This document shows, piece by piece, positions 30,701 through 32,820 of a DNA stretch of 32,820 nt. The stretch is from an uncultured Collinsella sp. (GTDB taxonomy: Bacteria; Actinomycetota; Coriobacteriia; Coriobacteriales; Coriobacteriaceae). Position 1 is the stretch's first letter. The number at the start of each line of letters is the position of its first letter. The notes under the pieces are model-generated. The model was not told where the DNA came from. It was given only the letters and a program-made list of their open reading frames with translations, and searched no databases. The translations under genes and the position numbers were made by a program. The stretch covers positions 1-32,820 of the forward strand of contig CATZEP010000007.1 in the NCBI GenBank assembly GCA_958418185.1. The letters run 5' to 3'.

Positions 30701-32820
30701 AAAGCTCAAACGCTTAACGGCAATATGCGCATTGGCGGCGCCATCGGCTATGTGGGCGACTATACCTCGACATTCAATGTTACGCGCCTCGAAGTCGGCG
30801 GCAAAATCAAAACCGGCGATTGCACCGGCGGCAAGATTGCCCAAGTCGGTGGCTTTATCGGCTGCATTGTGCAGGGATCGAACGAGAAGAACGTTACCAT
30901 TACCGGTCTTAGCTTTAGTGAATTCGCTATGACCGTGGGCAAGAACGGCGACAAGCTCAACGGCGCCGGTGGTCTTCTGGGCTACAGCTGGGGCAACGCC
31001 ATCGTCACCATTGGCGGTGCTGCTGCGAATACCAGCGACAGCACCTACGCCCTCAAAACTACCAACAACACGACCGTGACCGCAAATGGCTCTACCGAGG
31101 TCGGCGGCCTCGTATACGCCGCCAGCGGCCACTGGATCATCAACGACTACGCCATCGATCTTTCGAACGCAACCATTAATGCCGATAAGGCAGCGGTGCT
31201 TGGCCTGCTCATCGGCCGAGGTGGCAGAACGGAGAATTCCTCAACATATGGAGTAGAAACTTATAGCGGCTTGTACTTGGAGAACAGGGCAAGTTGGGAT
31301 ACTGCATATAAGGTCAATGCTGCTGCGGGCAATGGCGTGAAAATCAACAACACGGCAATCAAAAGCGACGACAGTGATACTTCGTTTGATGAATGGGTTG
31401 GCAATGGCACTAAGCCTGCCTATGGCAACGAAGCCGGCAGCAAGCTTATTGATGGCGAATGGAACGTTGTCGTTTCGCTGCATACCAATGACGGTGCCAA
31501 TGGCGGCAAGCTCAACATGAGTGGAGAGCCGGGAAGTGACAACAGCTATCAGAATCGGTCGGCTTTCGGCAGTAACCACAAAACGAATGCCTGGACGAGG
31601 TATTACTACAATCTTGACAAAGCGTATGCTGAGGTAGGCAACAACGAAAAAAATAGCAGCGCAAGCAGTTGGATGGATTCCGCAGAGTACCTACTGCTTT
31701 GGTGCGCGTATTTGTATGCGCCCCCTGCAATTCAGACCTATATCATCCCGGGGAATCAGGAAATTTTCAAAGGAAACAATATTGGCACGAGCGACAGCGC
31801 GGGCGTGGAAATCAATTTAGATGGATACAGTTTCTATCCTACTGACCCCGCGAAGGGCTCAACGGTTACTGTGAATAATGCAACGATTACGTTCCATTAT
31901 TCCGACATTAAAGCTGAGCAAGAAGGTAACAAAAAGAATAGCGAAGCCACGCAGCACGAAAATATGCACTGCGCTCTCATCGGAACCCATACGGGCAGCC
32001 TCAAGGTTAAAAATGTCACGCTTGCAGGCACCGTGGGCTCTGTTGTGAACGATGAGGGAAGTTCGTCCGGTGCACTTGTGTGCCGCTGTATCTATGGGCC
32101 CATCAATGAGACTAATGTGGCGCAGCTCGAGATAGATGGTCTGACACTCGACGGCTTGACGGTCGACGGTGTGAACGGCAATACCAGCTATGCTCCTCTG
32201 CTTATCAACGAGATGCAGACATGCGTGAACCTGAGCGCTAAGAATATTTCTTCAACCCTTAGTTATGCGAAAGGGGACACGGCGGCAACCTCGCTCTTCG
32301 GCAGACTCGGCGTGGGAAAAAATTCCGATCAGGTGACGGCGAAGTTTGAGCAAATCAGCTTGCCCAGCAAAAAGAACGATACGATCTTCACCCATGCGAG
32401 CCTGCTGGAGAGTTTTGGCTACAAAAGCACGGGTACGGGCTCTGCGGACTATACCTTTACTAGGGCTGAAGCCGATGCGGGCAAGGTGACATATGGAAGC
32501 GAAATCGATGCCAAGGGGGAGTACTCCGGCAAGCAACTTTGGTATTACGATAAGGCGACGTATGGCACCAACGAAGGGTTTGTAAAGGTAAAGGGCGAGT
32601 CGACGGATGCCGAAAGGCCTTGGTTTAGCGACTATCTTCCTTATGTAGCCAAGGGAAAAGTCACCGAGGATGGCGTCCAGTATCACGAAATCAAGGTTAA
32701 CCAGCGCATCTCTAACCTGATGACGGGATGCGGTACGTATGGCGATCCGTACACCGTTAAGGACGCGACGGAAATGTACACCATCGCTAACTACGTCAAC
32801 AGCAGCGTGGCGGTGGATGG
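27782..32820 (+). CDS. Giant secreted repeat protein with GLUG-like motifs (partial, 3' end beyond window)
   Basis: The frame opens at 27782 (AGGTAGGA about five bases upstream) and stays open to the window end, giving at least 1679 residues. A Sec signal peptide covers residues 1-29, with cleavage likely after VFA. A flexible acidic Ala/Asp/Gly/Thr-rich stretch (about 40-145) follows. From about residue 385 short GLUG-like motifs recur every 30-45 residues: GGLIGEA, GGLIGKA, GGLIGDA, GGLFGVL, GGLVGKL, GGLVGYL, and again GGIAGSV, GGFIGCI and GGLLGYS at about 945-1065. Near the edge GTYGDPYTVKDATEMYTIAN (about 1657-1676) looks like the entry motif of another GLUG block. Such repeats occur in adhesins and surface proteases and probably build a beta-helix. 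A C-terminal anchor or protease domain cannot be judged here. The codon use is less GC-rich than in the core genes. Confidence 0.88.
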   Translation, partial: MRTAKRITTACLTAIMIFQALAPSTEVFAQELDAVMEASVSAARAAGNTARSVQDAVATALQDADQATSDDVATTPGADAGATEGGDGSTNAGESQDSTTDGTTSGDAPAGGDASQDDAAADEGAADEEQADDADADAADQANTAPTIATVEALRRVLGDGDVITDDSDAVTAITFESNADLIAISNTDPAIYQNANISKGGSTGIDFDVCGAEIVDGLGSLTFQGFGSDAYPFKGALNLGDRTLTVNKTLFNNIELSDANSTVKLTWKGTDAQPIVAAKVTGADKTLAATVTVGTPKSDAEKDICKLTSPLVGEVTGALTLNATYTTSANSPLAVDMQSSAGNMGLLVNTLAERASFTLAGLTLPDNLDGTPTINATADGANAGGLIGEAQEGATVALPTGIDVSALSVAGKNATGGLIGKATKLTLTVGKDNSGKDASGKAIVIKPAYAVGSSSAGTYAGGLIGDASFADAFTINSGIFDFGKGVALSVSNTSAAPSAGGLFGVLDISNGDVAVNGGSYTSTLQNGKDDNKHGNYGGLVGKLWGKKNGDALHAFTVQGDTAVSFGVGSNGKLTYAGGLVGYLGEGGRSANVSAVVISDATVTCSTSGYASANGKYGGAVGVVDTNNVLEVRGLKVKTASGATIGGTNGGFAGIVGSSWLGIVKFSGITDLSDATFVENDHTAQLIYENFNSLIFAAGSGSDSGTAAGDTMKWQYKRPSTPVKIDDVYSYGQVIRLGNPLSENLISINEAHQWNFSSKLVKTGDAFALASIDDFAKLAITWQTNGYYSMVDGVTENNLNGLQSSTITVNGTIDLKGTGLTGFTQDRADGSQVFSGTLNGGGTNGNGTINLAVGEPYGMRGKAVLDGNDTSNGNGKIYRHGRLGLFASVNGATISNVTIAGSMKFDNGSAVDAGSLAGAIVGNLSLSGVTCKTNIACDDTFSNEVNIGGIAGSVSAASTVAFEGNSKAQATITKAQTLNGNMRIGGAIGYVGDYTSTFNVTRLEVGGKIKTGDCTGGKIAQVGGFIGCIVQGSNEKNVTITGLSFSEFAMTVGKNGDKLNGAGGLLGYSWGNAIVTIGGAAANTSDSTYALKTTNNTTVTANGSTEVGGLVYAASGHWIINDYAIDLSNATINADKAAVLGLLIGRGGRTENSSTYGVETYSGLYLENRASWDTAYKVNAAAGNGVKINNTAIKSDDSDTSFDEWVGNGTKPAYGNEAGSKLIDGEWNVVVSLHTNDGANGGKLNMSGEPGSDNSYQNRSAFGSNHKTNAWTRYYYNLDKAYAEVGNNEKNSSASSWMDSAEYLLLWCAYLYAPPAIQTYIIPGNQEIFKGNNIGTSDSAGVEINLDGYSFYPTDPAKGSTVTVNNATITFHYSDIKAEQEGNKKNSEATQHENMHCALIGTHTGSLKVKNVTLAGTVGSVVNDEGSSSGALVCRCIYGPINETNVAQLEIDGLTLDGLTVDGVNGNTSYAPLLINEMQTCVNLSAKNISSTLSYAKGDTAATSLFGRLGVGKNSDQVTAKFEQISLPSKKNDTIFTHASLLESFGYKSTGTGSADYTFTRAEADAGKVTYGSEIDAKGEYSGKQLWYYDKATYGTNEGFVKVKGESTDAERPWFSDYLPYVAKGKVTEDGVQYHEIKVNQRISNLMTGCGTYGDPYTVKDATEMYTIANYVNSSVAVD

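Overview
The window is high-GC bacterial chromosome with strong G/C third-position bias, AGGAGG-type ribosome binding sites and short intergenic gaps. Gene content and style fit a gut Coriobacteriia genome, most likely Collinsella or a close relative. No 16S or other marker confirms this, so the taxonomy is inference.

Positions 1-15072 are ordinary core chromosome. On the minus strand lie an NfnAB-type flavoprotein pair, pth, prs and glmU. Divergent from glmU is a three-gene ECF vitamin-type transporter module (EcfT, a fused double ATPase, an S component). Then come exonuclease III (minus) and, on the plus strand, a sirtuin, a FolP-FolK fusion with a large low-complexity insertion, and a degenerate biotin-ligase-like protein. 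coaX (minus) faces them. The gaps hold terminators and several unusual dyad repeats.

Positions 15073-20293 hold an initiator tRNA-fMet gene used as the attachment site of a 5.2 kb integrated element. The element is bounded by a 52-bp direct repeat (15105-15156 and 20242-20293) that keeps the tRNA intact. It carries a serine recombinase, an unknown protein, a replisome-organizer-like protein, an excisionase-like HTH protein, a small unknown protein and a tyrosine integrase, all on the minus strand. It also carries integrase arm-site clusters and several short tandem repeats. I see no relaxase, capsid, defence or resistance cargo.

Positions 20296-24850 begin with the displaced native tRNA terminator. 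Next is a striking 456-bp array of twelve 15-bp repeats in strictly alternating orientation with a 40-bp period (20375-20830). It sits upstream of a large old-yellow-enzyme/dienoyl-CoA-reductase-type flavoenzyme. A second array, five 12-bp direct repeats every 22-23 bp, immediately precedes a DUF4143-type AAA ATPase gene.

Positions 24851-32820 form an apparent surface-structure operon: three membrane-anchored extracytoplasmic proteins of related layout, then a secreted giant repeat protein with GLUG-like beta-helix repeats that is still open at the window end (at least 1679 residues). The least explained items are the alternating 40-bp array, the 23-bp array before the ATPase, and this operon.
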